A stretch of DNA of 64,000 nt from Listeria ivanovii subsp. londoniensis (GTDB taxonomy: Bacteria; Bacillota; Bacilli; Lactobacillales; Listeriaceae), in assembly GCF_000763495.1 (NCBI RefSeq), contig NZ_CP009576.1, positions 940,001 to 1,004,000 of the forward strand. Reading direction: 5' to 3'. A program made the translations under genes and the position numbers. The notes under the pieces are model-generated. The model worked only from the letters and a program-made list of their open reading frames with translations. It did not search any database and was not told the origin of the DNA. Positions within the stretch are counted from its first letter, which is position 1. Each line of letters starts with the position of its first letter. Shown one piece after another: positions 8,723 through 17,702 of this stretch.

Positions 8723-9525
8723 AGAAAAGTAAGTGGGGTACGATTTATTTAGTACTAGTTTTTGTGATTTTATACGCACCGATTTTCTACTTGATTTTCT
8801 ACTCTTTTAATAAAGGCGGAACGATGCATAGTTTTAGTGGTTTTACGCTTGATTATTATAAAGAAGTTTTCCAAGATACGCGTTTACTCATTATTGTTTT
8901 AAATACATTTGTGATTGCGCTACTTTCTTCAGTGATTGCAACTGCGATTGGGGTTTGCGGGGCGCTAGCGATAAAATTTATGCCAAAACCGTTTGCGAAA
9001 AATTCGTTACTTAGTTTGAATAATGTGTTGATTGTTAGTCCGGATGTTATTATTGGTGCGAGTTTCTTGATTTTCTTTACGATTTTGGGTGTAAAACTGG
9101 GCTTTATTTCGGTGCTAGTTTCTCATATCGCGTTTAGCATTCCGATTGTTGTATTAATGATTTTACCGAAGCTACAAGAAATGAGTCCGACATTGATGGA
9201 TGCAGCGCGGGACTTAGGCGCGAGTCAGTGGCAAGTGCTTTCTAAGGTGATTCTTCCATATATTATGCCAGGTGTTTTAGCAGGTTTCTTTATGGCACTA
9301 ACTTATTCACTAGATGATTTTGCAGTCACTTTTTTCGTAACAGGGAACGGTTTCTCCACATTAGCGGTAGAAATTTATTCTCGTGCTAGACAAGGGATTT
9401 CGCTTTCTATCAATGCATTGTCTACGCTAATTTTCTTATTTACGATTGTTCTTGTTATCGGTTATTACTTTATTAGTAAACGGAATACGAGCAAAAATAT
9501 TCGGACGGGGGCGACAAAAGAATGA
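8719..9525 (+). CDS. potC: Spermidine/putrescine ABC transporter permease
   Basis: Second membrane permease subunit, 268 aa, with about six helices. Its EAA loop reads EMSPTLMDAARDLGAS. It overlaps both potB and potD by four bases. The AEIYSRARQGIS region near the C-terminus is typical of PotC/PotI permeases. Confidence 0.94.
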   Translation: MKKSKWGTIYLVLVFVILYAPIFYLIFYSFNKGGTMHSFSGFTLDYYKEVFQDTRLLIIVLNTFVIALLSSVIATAIGVCGALAIKFMPKPFAKNSLLSLNNVLIVSPDVIIGASFLIFFTILGVKLGFISVLVSHIAFSIPIVVLMILPKLQEMSPTLMDAARDLGASQWQVLSKVILPYIMPGVLAGFFMALTYSLDDFAVTFFVTGNGFSTLAVEIYSRARQGISLSINALSTLIFLFTIVLVIGYYFISKRNTSKNIRTGATKE

Positions 9526-10595
9526 AGCAACTGTTGAAAATTTTTGTGCCTGTTATTGTTGTCGCACTCCTAATGATGCTACTCGCAACGACAATGAACC
9601 GTTCAGAAGGCTATGCTGGGAGTAATACACTGACGATATATAATTGGGGCGACTATATTGATCCATCTTTAATTACGAAATTTGAAAAAGAGACAGGTAT
9701 GAAAGTGATTTACCAGACGTTTGATTCGAATGAAGCGATGATGACGAAAATTGAACAAGGTGGTACAACATTTGATATTGCGGTACCAAGTGATTATGCG
9801 ATTAGTAAAATGAAAGAAGAAGATTTACTGATTCCGCTTGATCATTCCAAACTACCAAATGAAAAATATTTAGATCCGCGTTTTATGGATTTATCGTTTG
9901 ATGATAATAACAAATATTCGATGCCGTATTTCTGGGGAACGCTCGGAATTATTTATAATAAAAAAATGTTTCCAGATAAGAACTTTGACACTTGGGATGC
10001 TTTATTTGACCCGGATTTGAAAAACCAAATTCTTTTGATTGACGGCGCGCGCGAGGTGATGGGGCTTGGCTTGAATAGCCTCGGTTATTCACTCAATGAT
10101 ACAAACAAAGCGCACTTAATGGAAGCTCGTGACAAACTTGAAACGATGACACCTAACGTAAAGGCGATTGTTGGCGATGAAATTAAATTGTTGATGGCAG
10201 ATAATGAAGCTGGTGTTGCAGTAACTTTTTCCGGTGAAGCGGCAGAAATGCTCAGTGAAAATGAAGATTTAGAATATATGATTCCAAAAGATGGCTCTAA
10301 TTTGTGGTTTGATAATATGGTCATTCCGAAAACCGCGAAAAACGTTGATGGAGCGCATAAATTTATCAATTTCATGTTAAAACCAGAAAATGCAGCAATT
10401 AATGCCGAATATGTCGGTTACGCTACACCAAACGAGAAAGCAGTGAAACTATTACCAAAAGAAATTTCTAGTGACGAACGTTTTTATCCAAATATGGATG
10501 AGCTGACGAATTTAGAAGTATATGACAACTTAGGTAAGCGAATGTTGTCTTATTATAATGAACTATTTTTAGAGTTTAAGATGTACCGTAAGTGA
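9522..10595 (+). CDS. potD: Spermidine/putrescine-binding protein
   Basis: Extracytoplasmic solute-binding subunit, 357 aa, that delivers polyamine to PotBC. A hydrophobic N-terminal segment (about residues 5-24) is followed by LTIYNWGDYIDPSLITKFEK, the hallmark start of mature PotD. No lipobox cysteine follows the hydrophobic stretch, unlike most Gram-positive binding proteins, so it may be held by an uncleaved signal anchor. It overlaps potC by four bases and is closed by a terminator at 10676-10708. Confidence 0.93.
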   Translation: MKQLLKIFVPVIVVALLMMLLATTMNRSEGYAGSNTLTIYNWGDYIDPSLITKFEKETGMKVIYQTFDSNEAMMTKIEQGGTTFDIAVPSDYAISKMKEEDLLIPLDHSKLPNEKYLDPRFMDLSFDDNNKYSMPYFWGTLGIIYNKKMFPDKNFDTWDALFDPDLKNQILLIDGAREVMGLGLNSLGYSLNDTNKAHLMEARDKLETMTPNVKAIVGDEIKLLMADNEAGVAVTFSGEAAEMLSENEDLEYMIPKDGSNLWFDNMVIPKTAKNVDGAHKFINFMLKPENAAINAEYVGYATPNEKAVKLLPKEISSDERFYPNMDELTNLEVYDNLGKRMLSYYNELFLEFKMYRK

Positions 10596-10675
10596 TCGGA
10601 AAACTCGGCGGAAACGTGTTATATCAGCAAGCATTCAGGAGTATAATTTTATAGCCAGTTTTCCAAAAAACACTC

Positions 10676-10708
10676 AAAAAGCGATGGAAATGTCGCTTTT
10701 TGTTTTTT
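10676..10708 (+). terminator. Terminator of the pot operon
   Basis: AAAAAGCGA pairs with TCGCTTTTT over an 8-base loop, then TGTTTTTT. Confidence 0.88.
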
Positions 10709-11122
10709 AAAACTGAAGATTCATTCAGATATTTTCAGCTAGAAACTTGGGCTTATGTAAGGATAAGCATAAATGTTTTTAGAGAAAAATTATCATTTGA
10801 AAGGGCTTGTTAAGAATAGTTTTTTTAAGCACTAAAATATATACTGTAAGTGTTGAAGATGTTTATACTCTATTATTAAAAAAATAAGGATTTTTTAGGA
10901 GTGTATTAGAGTGCATGTTGCGAGGCAGATTAATTACTGGAATATGTAAGCTTTTATAGTGAAAATAGAAGTTATACTGTAGCTATTTCTTATTGTTTTA
11001 TTGCTTTGAAATAAAAATTTATTAATCGAAAAAGACATCCACTTTAAATAAAACCGAAAAATAATGTTTTTATTTTAAAAATGTTGTATACTTACAGAGA
11101 CAAATAGATTGGAGGTTTAAGG
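10709..11122. other. AT-rich intergenic stretch before the accessory segment
   Basis: About 410 bases without a convincing gene. A TATACT-like -10 near 11086 and GGAGG just before 11123 serve the next gene. I see no clear repeat, tRNA or attachment-site signature, although the shift to unfamiliar genes starts here. Confidence 0.5.
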
Positions 11123-11887
11123 ATGGATGAACTTAAATTAGACGAAGCAATCAGTAAAGTAATAGTTGATGGTACTTTGAAAGGGTACTTACAGTATCTT
11201 GAAGAGCGAAAAAGCAAAAAAGAGTCAATGAGTGTTAGTGGTGCATATGCTTGGACAAAAGGAAATCACATTGACGATCAAGTTTCTAAAATTGGACAAA
11301 ACCATAATGTACAGTTTAAAATTGAAAAAGCTGGCTATACTTGGGAATATTTACAGTTTACAGTTAGCGAAAATGCTGAAAACTATATGGTTATCGTAAA
11401 AAACTCTAGACGAGTGAAAAAATCTTTTGATGATCAAAAAAAGAAAGTCAATGAAGATAATTACTTAGTTAATTTTGCTGACATAAATACAGATGTTTTA
11501 AAGAATAGCAAGCAAAACTTTGTTGCTCAACCAGAACAGCTTGAACTTGAATTAAATGACCCAGAAGAAATAAGAGCTGTTATAGAAGGCAAGCAACTAA
11601 ACGTAACTCAAAAATACGCACGCTTTTATATTGTTACATATGAGATTGATGATGAAACTAAAATTATTAAATCCATTCAATTAACCATGCCTAATCGTCA
11701 AACAATGAACCTAGAGCTAATTGAAGATTTAAGTTATCTTATACAAGCTAGTGAGTATGAAGCTACTATTGAAGATGTAGAACCAATTATGAATGAAAAA
11801 GTATCTGATCAGACTATCTTTTCAGGTGATTCAAACGCATTTGGTTATTCTATACCTGAAGAAGAAAAAGAAGAATCTGGAAACTAA
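11123..11887 (+). CDS. Unknown protein paired with an ImmA/IrrE regulator (DUF5986-like)
   Basis: A 254-aa soluble, acidic and lysine-rich protein with no signal peptide or membrane segment. I do not recognise it firmly; segments such as SGAYAWTKGNHIDDQV and TWEYLQF resemble the DUF5986 family, whose function is unknown. The C-terminal 30 residues are strongly acidic and look disordered. GGAGG precedes the ATG. The gene lies 32 bases before an XRE-ImmA/IrrE gene, so the two are very probably cotranscribed. It might be a toxin, effector or substrate of the protease partner; that is inference only. Confidence 0.6.
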   Translation: MDELKLDEAISKVIVDGTLKGYLQYLEERKSKKESMSVSGAYAWTKGNHIDDQVSKIGQNHNVQFKIEKAGYTWEYLQFTVSENAENYMVIVKNSRRVKKSFDDQKKKVNEDNYLVNFADINTDVLKNSKQNFVAQPEQLELELNDPEEIRAVIEGKQLNVTQKYARFYIVTYEIDDETKIIKSIQLTMPNRQTMNLELIEDLSYLIQASEYEATIEDVEPIMNEKVSDQTIFSGDSNAFGYSIPEEEKEESGN

Positions 11888-11919
11888 ATTTCCAACAAAT
11901 AAGCAAGGATGTGATTACA

Positions 11920-13107
11920 ATGTTTTTCGGAGAGAAATTACAAAGTGTCAGAGAATTAAATGGTCTCTCCAGAAAGGAACTTGCTGACAAATTAAGTTTA
12001 AGTGAACAAGCAATCTGGCAGTATGAAAACCAGTATACTGTACCAAAATTTGAAGTGGTTAATGAACTAAAAAAAGTTTTTAATGTAAAAGCTCAATTTT
12101 TCTATACAGAGTCATTTGTAACTAATATTTCTAAAGTTGAAAGCATTGCCTATCGAGCTGAGGATAGGGAGGCTCGTAAAAAAACAAAAATGGAAACGAC
12201 TTTTATTGATTTTACTAGTTATTTTCTAGATAAGTTTGAAAGTAAGCTCAATTTACAAGCTAGTCTCCTTTCACAATTAAGAAACGAATCAATTCAACTT
12301 TATAATACATCAACAGAAGCAAGTGACAGACTCTTACAATTAGAGATTATTGCTGAAAATGCTAGAGAAAAATTGGACGTACAATCAAATTCAGAGCTTC
12401 TTTACAAGCTTGAACTTTCAGGAATATATATTTTAGAAAAAAGTATGGGAGTAAGTATTGATGCATATAGTACTTGGACTAGTCAAGAAAAACCTTTTAT
12501 TATACTTGGCAATAAAAAAAAATCTGCGGTTCGTAGAAATTTTGATTTAGCCCATGAATTAGGGCACTTGTTACTGCATTACAAGATTGATATGGACAGC
12601 TTAACAAAAGATGAACATAAAATAATTGAAAAAGAAGCAAATGATTTTGCCTCTTTTTTCCTCCTTCCAAAAAATCAATTTTTAAAAGACTTTTTAACTA
12701 TCTCAAAGAAATCAAATCCTGAGTCTTATTTGGATTTGAAAATGAAATATATGGTATCAATTGGTGCGTTAGAGTATCGTGCTTATAAAATGGGACTACT
12801 GACATTTGAAGAAAATCGTTACTTTTACGCAGCTCTAAATCGAAAAGGTTACAAAAAAAATGAACCTTTAGATGAAGATATCTCGATTATTAGACCTGGA
12901 AAAGTTCGTTCTTTGCTAGACCTGATTTTTAAAAATCACTTATTTTCATTAAATGATATTCTAAATGATTGTTACATTGAACGTTCATTTTTAGAATCTC
13001 TATTGGGGATTGAAAATGAATTTTTAAGCAAGTACTCTGAAGAGTCAAATAGAGAATATTTTAATAACTCAAATGTTGTTTCTTTATTCACTAAGGAAAC
13101 TAATTAA
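11920..13107 (+). CDS. XRE regulator fused to ImmA/IrrE zinc metalloprotease
   Basis: A 395-aa two-domain protein. An N-terminal XRE helix-turn-helix (residues 1-65, LSRKELADKLSLSEQAIWQYE) is joined by a helical linker to an ImmA/IrrE (COG2856) domain. HELGH at residues 212-216 and a downstream EAND glutamate at about 239 would bind zinc. About 130 further residues follow. Relatives cleave repressors or antitoxins after stress or mobile-element signals. ATG 11920 is chosen because AAGGAT lies 9 bases upstream. It probably autoregulates the pair with the preceding gene. The target is unknown. Confidence 0.85.
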   Translation: MFFGEKLQSVRELNGLSRKELADKLSLSEQAIWQYENQYTVPKFEVVNELKKVFNVKAQFFYTESFVTNISKVESIAYRAEDREARKKTKMETTFIDFTSYFLDKFESKLNLQASLLSQLRNESIQLYNTSTEASDRLLQLEIIAENAREKLDVQSNSELLYKLELSGIYILEKSMGVSIDAYSTWTSQEKPFIILGNKKKSAVRRNFDLAHELGHLLLHYKIDMDSLTKDEHKIIEKEANDFASFFLLPKNQFLKDFLTISKKSNPESYLDLKMKYMVSIGALEYRAYKMGLLTFEENRYFYAALNRKGYKKNEPLDEDISIIRPGKVRSLLDLIFKNHLFSLNDILNDCYIERSFLESLLGIENEFLSKYSEESNREYFNNSNVVSLFTKETN

Positions 13108-13325
13108 TATCGAAAAATGTTCTTATATGTACTGACTCCATAAGTGTTTTTTTCTAGTTTTCCATTTTTGATGGTCAGATTATTAAATATTGCTATAGTA
13201 GCAGCGTGTTTTTGTTGTATTACACTCGTTTCTATCAATTGTAGTTAGCTTTGGCTTTCGATATATTGATGGTGTTAAATTTGAAAAAGTTGACTATAAA
13301 TTAGCTTAATCTACTCAATACAAAA

Positions 13326-13375
13326 AAATATCCTGGTGATTATCAGCTATTCTGATTTTCACTAGGATATTTTTT
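13326..13375. terminator. Bidirectional terminator
   Basis: AATATCCTGGTGA and TCACTAGGATATT form a long stem flanked by A and T runs, so it can stop transcripts from both sides. It follows the ImmA/IrrE gene and faces the remnant at 13416. Confidence 0.8.
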
Positions 13376-13415
13376 GTTTTAAGAGAATTTTGTTTCGCGC
13401 TTATTATTTTACTTA

Positions 13416-13628
13416 CTATTCAGTATGGAGAAAACGATTCTTTTGAAATCCCATTGCCGAGACAATTACTCTAAATAATTCTTCTGAAATAGCAAAATGC
13501 CCGAATCGTAATGGAGATTGTTTTTCTTGCCATTCTGGAAAATCAATCAGAGCCCGAAAGGAGGTTCTTTTTTCAGTTAATGACAAAGCTTTAAAATATG
13601 TCTCTGATGAATGATCTTGCCGTAAAAA
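13416..13628 (-). pseudogene. Decayed gene fragment, family unknown
   Basis: The minus strand is open for about 70 codons ending at TAG 13416-13418 and reads like real protein (ALSLTEKRTSFRALIDF, then LRFGHFAISEELF), but there is no start codon with a ribosome site. Sequence continuing as protein in another frame (FVKKGIPILEKKELIFTA, about 13620-13690) suggests a frameshift. I read this as the tail of a lost gene. The family is not recognised. Confidence 0.45.
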
Positions 13629-13842
13629 TCAACTCTTTCTTTTCTAATATAGGAATTCCTTTCTTAACGAAGACACTGCGAAAAGAAAAGTCTATTATCG
13701 AAATACTAAGGAGATATAATTGATAAACTAACCTATGAAAAAACAGCCTTTATATTATAAACTCTGTCATACCATGAATGAATCTTTCAATTAAACTAAA
13801 TTTATACATCAGAAACCATACATGTGCTACCAAAAATTTACT

Positions 13843-13951
13843 AACTAAGCGGTAAAATTTACCGCTTAGTTGGATTTTAGTAAGCGATTTCTTGGAATTA
13901 AATTCCATTTACCCAGACTTTCATTTATTTAATGTTTCTTGATGCTATACT
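13843..13951 (+). promoter_or_regulatory. Tandem operators and promoter of the orphan PTS EIIC gene
   Basis: A perfect 29-bp palindrome (13843-13871) has GGTAAAATTTACC at its core (13851-13863). A second palindrome, GGAATTAAATTCC, lies at 13894-13906. The -10 is TATACT at 13946-13951 with a poor -35 (ATTTAT). The operators start 43 bp apart, and the second starts 52 bp before the -10. The same spacings occur before the gene at 16496. Sites centred near -58 and -101 with a weak -35 suggest activation, probably by the RpiR protein encoded between the two promoters. Confidence 0.7.
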
Positions 13952-14023
13952 ACATTTATCAAGAACATATTGATTTCGGCGCCAATCAAAACTCTTTGAT
14001 AATTAAACCCAGGAGGAATTACT

Positions 14024-15310
14024 ATGGATAAAAAGTTGAATATAATGGATAGAATTACGGACTATATTACTTTCAAGATGACACCCGTACTAATGAAAAT
14101 ATTTAATCGTCCAACATTAAATATTATTAAAAATAGTATGGTTAACATTATGCCTTTCATACTATTTGGAAGTGTCACGCTACTTGTGTCTTTACTAGGA
14201 ACAACGTCAATGGGAACTGAGAAACCAATACTTCCTTTTTTGGCAAATTATACGGATCAAATTGGATTGATGAACTCTTTGACAATGGGCTTTATGACAT
14301 TATATTTTTCTGTTTCAATTGGACTTAATTATGCGAAAGAATATAAGCTTAATGAAATAAATGCTGCACTTGTGAGTTTAATGTCATTTTTAATGATAAA
14401 TATAGATAAAGTAACCGATGGGACTATTGATGTCTCTTCATTTGGAGCAAACGCACTTTTTCCAACAATGGTCACTTCCATTTTAGCTTTAAAGATATTC
14501 AAAATATTTATTAATAAAAATATTGTTATTCGTATGCCAGAAGGTGTTCCACCAGCAGTTGGGCAAGCGTTTTCTTCTCTGATTCCTTTTGTAACTATCG
14601 GACTTCTTTATTGGTTCCTTAGAACGATGCTACAATTTAACATTACAGAAATAATGAGAGATGTTATGAGCCCAATCTTTAGTGGAACGGATAATATTTT
14701 CGTATTTACATTTTATGGATTCTTTACAAAATTACTTTGGGCTTTTGGTATTCACGCCGACTCCCTCTTTCAAGGTATTTTTGACCCACTCAAATTAACT
14801 TGGATTGCCGAAAATAGTGCAGCAAAAATTGCCGGCGACCCATTACCCCATATTTGGACCACCGCATTAGAAAGAACTTGCTTGTGGACAGGACCAGTAT
14901 TGGGACTATTAACAGTATTAATGTTTTCAAGGGTTAAGCATTTAAAAACCTTTTCTTTCGCTGCCCTTCCAGCTGCCTTTTTCTCCATTGCCGAACCGGT
15001 AGTTTTTGGGTTACCTATTGTGATGAACCCTATGTTACTTATCCCATTTATTCTTAGTGGAACATTAGGAGCTTTTCTAACTTATGGTGCTTGCCAAATT
15101 GCTATACTTGCAAGACCCTTTTTAGAATTACCATGGGCAACACCCCCTGTTCTTATAGGCTTTATTGCATCTGGTGACTGGAAATATATTCTGGCAGCAA
15201 TTTTCAACATTGTTTTAGGAGCTTTGATTTATTACCCATTTGTGAAAGCATTTGAACGGGAAGAGTTAAAAAGAATCAATACAAGTGAAGATGTTCCTGC
15301 TACAGAATAA
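14024..15310 (+). CDS. PTS EIIC component, lactose/cellobiose family
   Basis: Membrane permease subunit of a phosphotransferase system, 428 aa, about ten helices. Family features include IRMPEGVPPAVGQAFSSLIP, GIHADSLFQGIFDP and the NPMLLIPF segment near residue 340. AGGAGG precedes the ATG. No EIIA or EIIB gene is adjacent, so it must borrow phosphoryl carriers encoded elsewhere, possibly those at 21239-23247. A terminator follows directly. The substrate is unknown, presumably a beta-linked disaccharide or amino sugar. Confidence 0.88.
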   Translation: MDKKLNIMDRITDYITFKMTPVLMKIFNRPTLNIIKNSMVNIMPFILFGSVTLLVSLLGTTSMGTEKPILPFLANYTDQIGLMNSLTMGFMTLYFSVSIGLNYAKEYKLNEINAALVSLMSFLMINIDKVTDGTIDVSSFGANALFPTMVTSILALKIFKIFINKNIVIRMPEGVPPAVGQAFSSLIPFVTIGLLYWFLRTMLQFNITEIMRDVMSPIFSGTDNIFVFTFYGFFTKLLWAFGIHADSLFQGIFDPLKLTWIAENSAAKIAGDPLPHIWTTALERTCLWTGPVLGLLTVLMFSRVKHLKTFSFAALPAAFFSIAEPVVFGLPIVMNPMLLIPFILSGTLGAFLTYGACQIAILARPFLELPWATPPVLIGFIASGDWKYILAAIFNIVLGALIYYPFVKAFEREELKRINTSEDVPATE

Positions 15311-15320
15311 TAACGAAAAT

Positions 15321-15363
15321 AAGAATCTACTATGGGACAAAAGTTGTCTCGTAGTAGATTCTT
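15321..15363. terminator. Bidirectional terminator between EIIC and the RpiR gene
   Basis: AAGAATCTACTA at 15321-15332 and TAGTAGATTCTT at 15352-15363 form a perfect 12-bp stem between converging genes. Confidence 0.8.
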
Positions 15364-15416
15364 ATTAGATAACAGGAAATATTAAATGATTTCATGTTAA
15401 ATCTTCTGATAATAAC

Positions 15417-16277
15417 TTACTCAAAAAATCGTTTACGCAAATCAATTTCGTTACGTTTTGTATTTTCAAGATTAGATTCAAAATCTTTTAGATAAATAAA
15501 ACTATATATACAATCCAAAATATATTGTGTAGCAATACTAGAACTAAAAGTTTCCATTTTTCCTTTCAATAGTTTTGCCTCATTTATTCCTGTATAGATT
15601 GCATAATCAGCTATTTTAGCTAACATTGTAGCTTTATCTTTTGTAATAGCAACAATTGGCGTTTGACTTTTATTTAAATTATATGAAATTTTTAGCGTTT
15701 CTGGATTTTCACCTGAGTGCGAAATAACTACAGCCATATGTGTGGAATCAGAATTAATTGCTTGATGTATCTGTTCTGTATAACAAGGTTCCAAGTGAAC
15801 ATTTTTACCCAACCGTATTAACTTACTTTTGAATTCGTAAGCTGCTGCCTGAGAAGAACCTTGTCCATAGATATCAATGATACTGGACTGGTTCATTTTA
15901 TCAATAATACTATAAAGCTCTTCCACATTGAATTCAGATTTCACCTCACGGATAGAATTTTTAAAAATATAATACATGTTATCAATGATAGTCTCATAAG
16001 AATCTTCTTGTGTGAATGGAAAATTATAATTACTAGTAGGAGATATTTTTTCATTTTCTGCTAGCTCTCTACTTAGCTTAATTTTGAACTCGGAATATCC
16101 ACTTGTTTTTACTTTTTTACATAACCTCATAATAGTTGAAGGTGAGCTGTAAGTAACTTTAGCCAATTCTTTAATGCTCATATTACATGCAGTATTACCA
16201 TTTTTTAAAATAAAGTGAGCGACTTCGGTTTCCCTTTCAGAAAAAAGAGAAATATCTGCTAACTTAGTAAGAATCAT
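15417..16277 (-). CDS. MurR/RpiR-family transcriptional regulator
   Basis: A 286-aa regulator with an N-terminal HTH_6 domain (about 1-75; IKELAKVTYSSPSTIMRLCKK) and a C-terminal SIS sugar-phosphate-binding domain (about 115-240; IYGQGSSQAAA, VISHSGENPETL). The ATG at 16277 sits 10 bases after AGGAG; the GTG three codons upstream is too close to it. It lies between the two promoters that share the operator pattern and is the obvious candidate to bind them. The inducer is probably a phosphorylated sugar brought in by the neighbouring EIIC. Confidence 0.88.
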   Translation of the reverse strand: MILTKLADISLFSERETEVAHFILKNGNTACNMSIKELAKVTYSSPSTIMRLCKKVKTSGYSEFKIKLSRELAENEKISPTSNYNFPFTQEDSYETIIDNMYYIFKNSIREVKSEFNVEELYSIIDKMNQSSIIDIYGQGSSQAAAYEFKSKLIRLGKNVHLEPCYTEQIHQAINSDSTHMAVVISHSGENPETLKISYNLNKSQTPIVAITKDKATMLAKIADYAIYTGINEAKLLKGKMETFSSSIATQYILDCIYSFIYLKDFESNLENTKRNEIDLRKRFFE

Positions 16278-16325
16278 TTTATTCACTCTCCTAATTTGGT
16301 TTCTTTAATTATACAACAGCTTTTT

Positions 16326-16426
16326 GGTAAAAAGTACCGTTATTATTTTCGCATAAAAACAATAAACTGGTACTATTTTCCAATATAACTGGATTCTATT
16401 TACTTAGTATATGCCAATGCTATACT
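16326..16426 (+). promoter_or_regulatory. Tandem operators and promoter of the TIM-barrel-like gene
   Basis: GGTAAAAAGTACC lies at 16326-16338 and GGTACTATTTTCC at 16369-16381, starting 43 bp apart. TATACT at 16421-16426 starts 52 bp after the second site. The -35 (ATTTAC) is weak. Every spacing matches the region before 14024. The sites also lie just upstream of the divergent rpiR-type gene, so the regulator may control itself. Confidence 0.7.
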
Positions 16427-16495
16427 GAGGACAAGTAGAGAGAAATGTTTGCTTTTTATTTAGAATATATAATGAAAAACTAGGAGGTATTTGAT

Positions 16496-17470
16496 ATGGT
16501 AAGAAGATTAATTAGCAGCAGTAGAAGTGAAATTAGAAAAATGAGTGCCAGTGACTTAAAAACTTCTATTTTGGCAAGTGAAGGAAGAACTGTCCTTTGT
16601 CAAAATTTTATTGGTCATACTTTATGTGAAGGAACTACCAACGCAGAAGTTAGTCAAGCGTTTGGGGCAGATATGATTTTCTTTAATGGCTACTCAATGG
16701 ATACAAGTGTTATTCAAGAAGGTCTGATTGTCGAGGAATGGAATGAAGCTACCGAAACTTTTGATACTAAGCAATATCGTTTGAAAGAGATGAAAAAACT
16801 AATTAATGTCCCTTTAGGAGTCTATTTAGAATGTGGTGCAGGTGATGATGCTACTACTTCAACAGCTCCAGAAAAGCAGCTGATTAAAAATGATCGAATT
16901 GCTTCAAAAGAAAATTTGGAGAAGGCTATTCAGGAAGAGTGTGATTTCGTTGTATTAGCTGGAAATCCAGGCACTCGAACATCTTATCAAACAATTGTTG
17001 AAGCAACTAGACAGGCTAAAGCTGTTGTTGGTGATAAAATGTTACTATTTGCTGGAAAGTGGGAAGATGGTGTCTTTGAGAAAGTACTTGGAGATCCACA
17101 AGTTCCTATGTCTACTCATAAACAGTTTGTACAAGAACTGATTGATGCCGGTGCTGATGTTATTTGCCTACCAATGCCTGGCTGTAGACCGGGTATCACA
17201 GTGGAGGATATTCGAGAATTAACAACTTTTACGCACACTTATAAACCTGGAACTTTGGTAATGTCCTTCTTAGATTGCTCTGTAGAAGGCGCGGATGATG
17301 ATTCCATCAGACAATGTACTCTATGGTCTAAAATGACTGGTGCTGACATTCATGCAATTGGTGATGCAGGTTTAAGTGGTATGAGCTCACCAGAAGGAAT
17401 ATACACCATGTCAATCGCTTTAAAAGGAAGAAGACTTACTTTTAGAAGGCTAGGAGCAGGCGGCAGATAA
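16496..17470 (+). CDS. Predicted TIM-barrel protein (DUF7916-like, PEP-mutase-like)
   Basis: A 324-aa cytoplasmic protein, presumably an enzyme. Alternating beta-strand and helix segments with glycine-rich turns (GADMIFFNGYSMD, LGVYLECGAG, LLFAGKWEDGVFE, AGADVICLPMPGC, GDAGLSG) fit a TIM barrel. Relatives often carry loose annotations such as phosphoenolpyruvate phosphomutase and are found beside PTS genes. AGGAGG precedes the ATG. Its promoter is built like that of the EIIC gene at 14024, so the two probably act together on the same imported sugar. The catalysed reaction cannot be read from the sequence. Confidence 0.6.
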   Translation: MVRRLISSSRSEIRKMSASDLKTSILASEGRTVLCQNFIGHTLCEGTTNAEVSQAFGADMIFFNGYSMDTSVIQEGLIVEEWNEATETFDTKQYRLKEMKKLINVPLGVYLECGAGDDATTSTAPEKQLIKNDRIASKENLEKAIQEECDFVVLAGNPGTRTSYQTIVEATRQAKAVVGDKMLLFAGKWEDGVFEKVLGDPQVPMSTHKQFVQELIDAGADVICLPMPGCRPGITVEDIRELTTFTHTYKPGTLVMSFLDCSVEGADDDSIRQCTLWSKMTGADIHAIGDAGLSGMSSPEGIYTMSIALKGRRLTFRRLGAGGR

Positions 17471-17507
17471 TCAGTTTTATCTCTATAATTTATAGATTAA
17501 GAGGAAC

Positions 17508-17666
17508 ATGAACATACAATATGCTATAAAAAATAGTCTATCTCTAATAATGTCTGCAAACTTAAGCAAAAATATACTTAATCTTGAAAATACTAATATC
17601 AATAGCTTTCATATGGATAGCCGTTCTATATTAAATTTTGAATTAGTAGCAACAAAATTCTATTAA
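17508..17666 (+). CDS. Possible 52-aa small protein, weak
   Basis: An ATG-initiated frame of 52 codons in the gap after the TIM-barrel-like gene. AGAGGA sits only 2 bases before the ATG, which is a poor spacing, and the composition (rich in Asn, Ser, Ile, Leu) is what AT-rich noncoding DNA often gives. Listed because the stretch is otherwise empty; it may well be noncoding. Confidence 0.15.
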   Translation: MNIQYAIKNSLSLIMSANLSKNILNLENTNINSFHMDSRSILNFELVATKFY

Positions 17667-17702
17667 ATATGTACCGAAAATAAAGCTACCGGTATCTTTA
17701 CG

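Noticed and set aside
13843..13871. 29-bp palindrome as a transcription terminator
   Set aside because: No T run follows, the centre leaves almost no loop, and its core recurs as paired operator sites, so an operator is the better reading.
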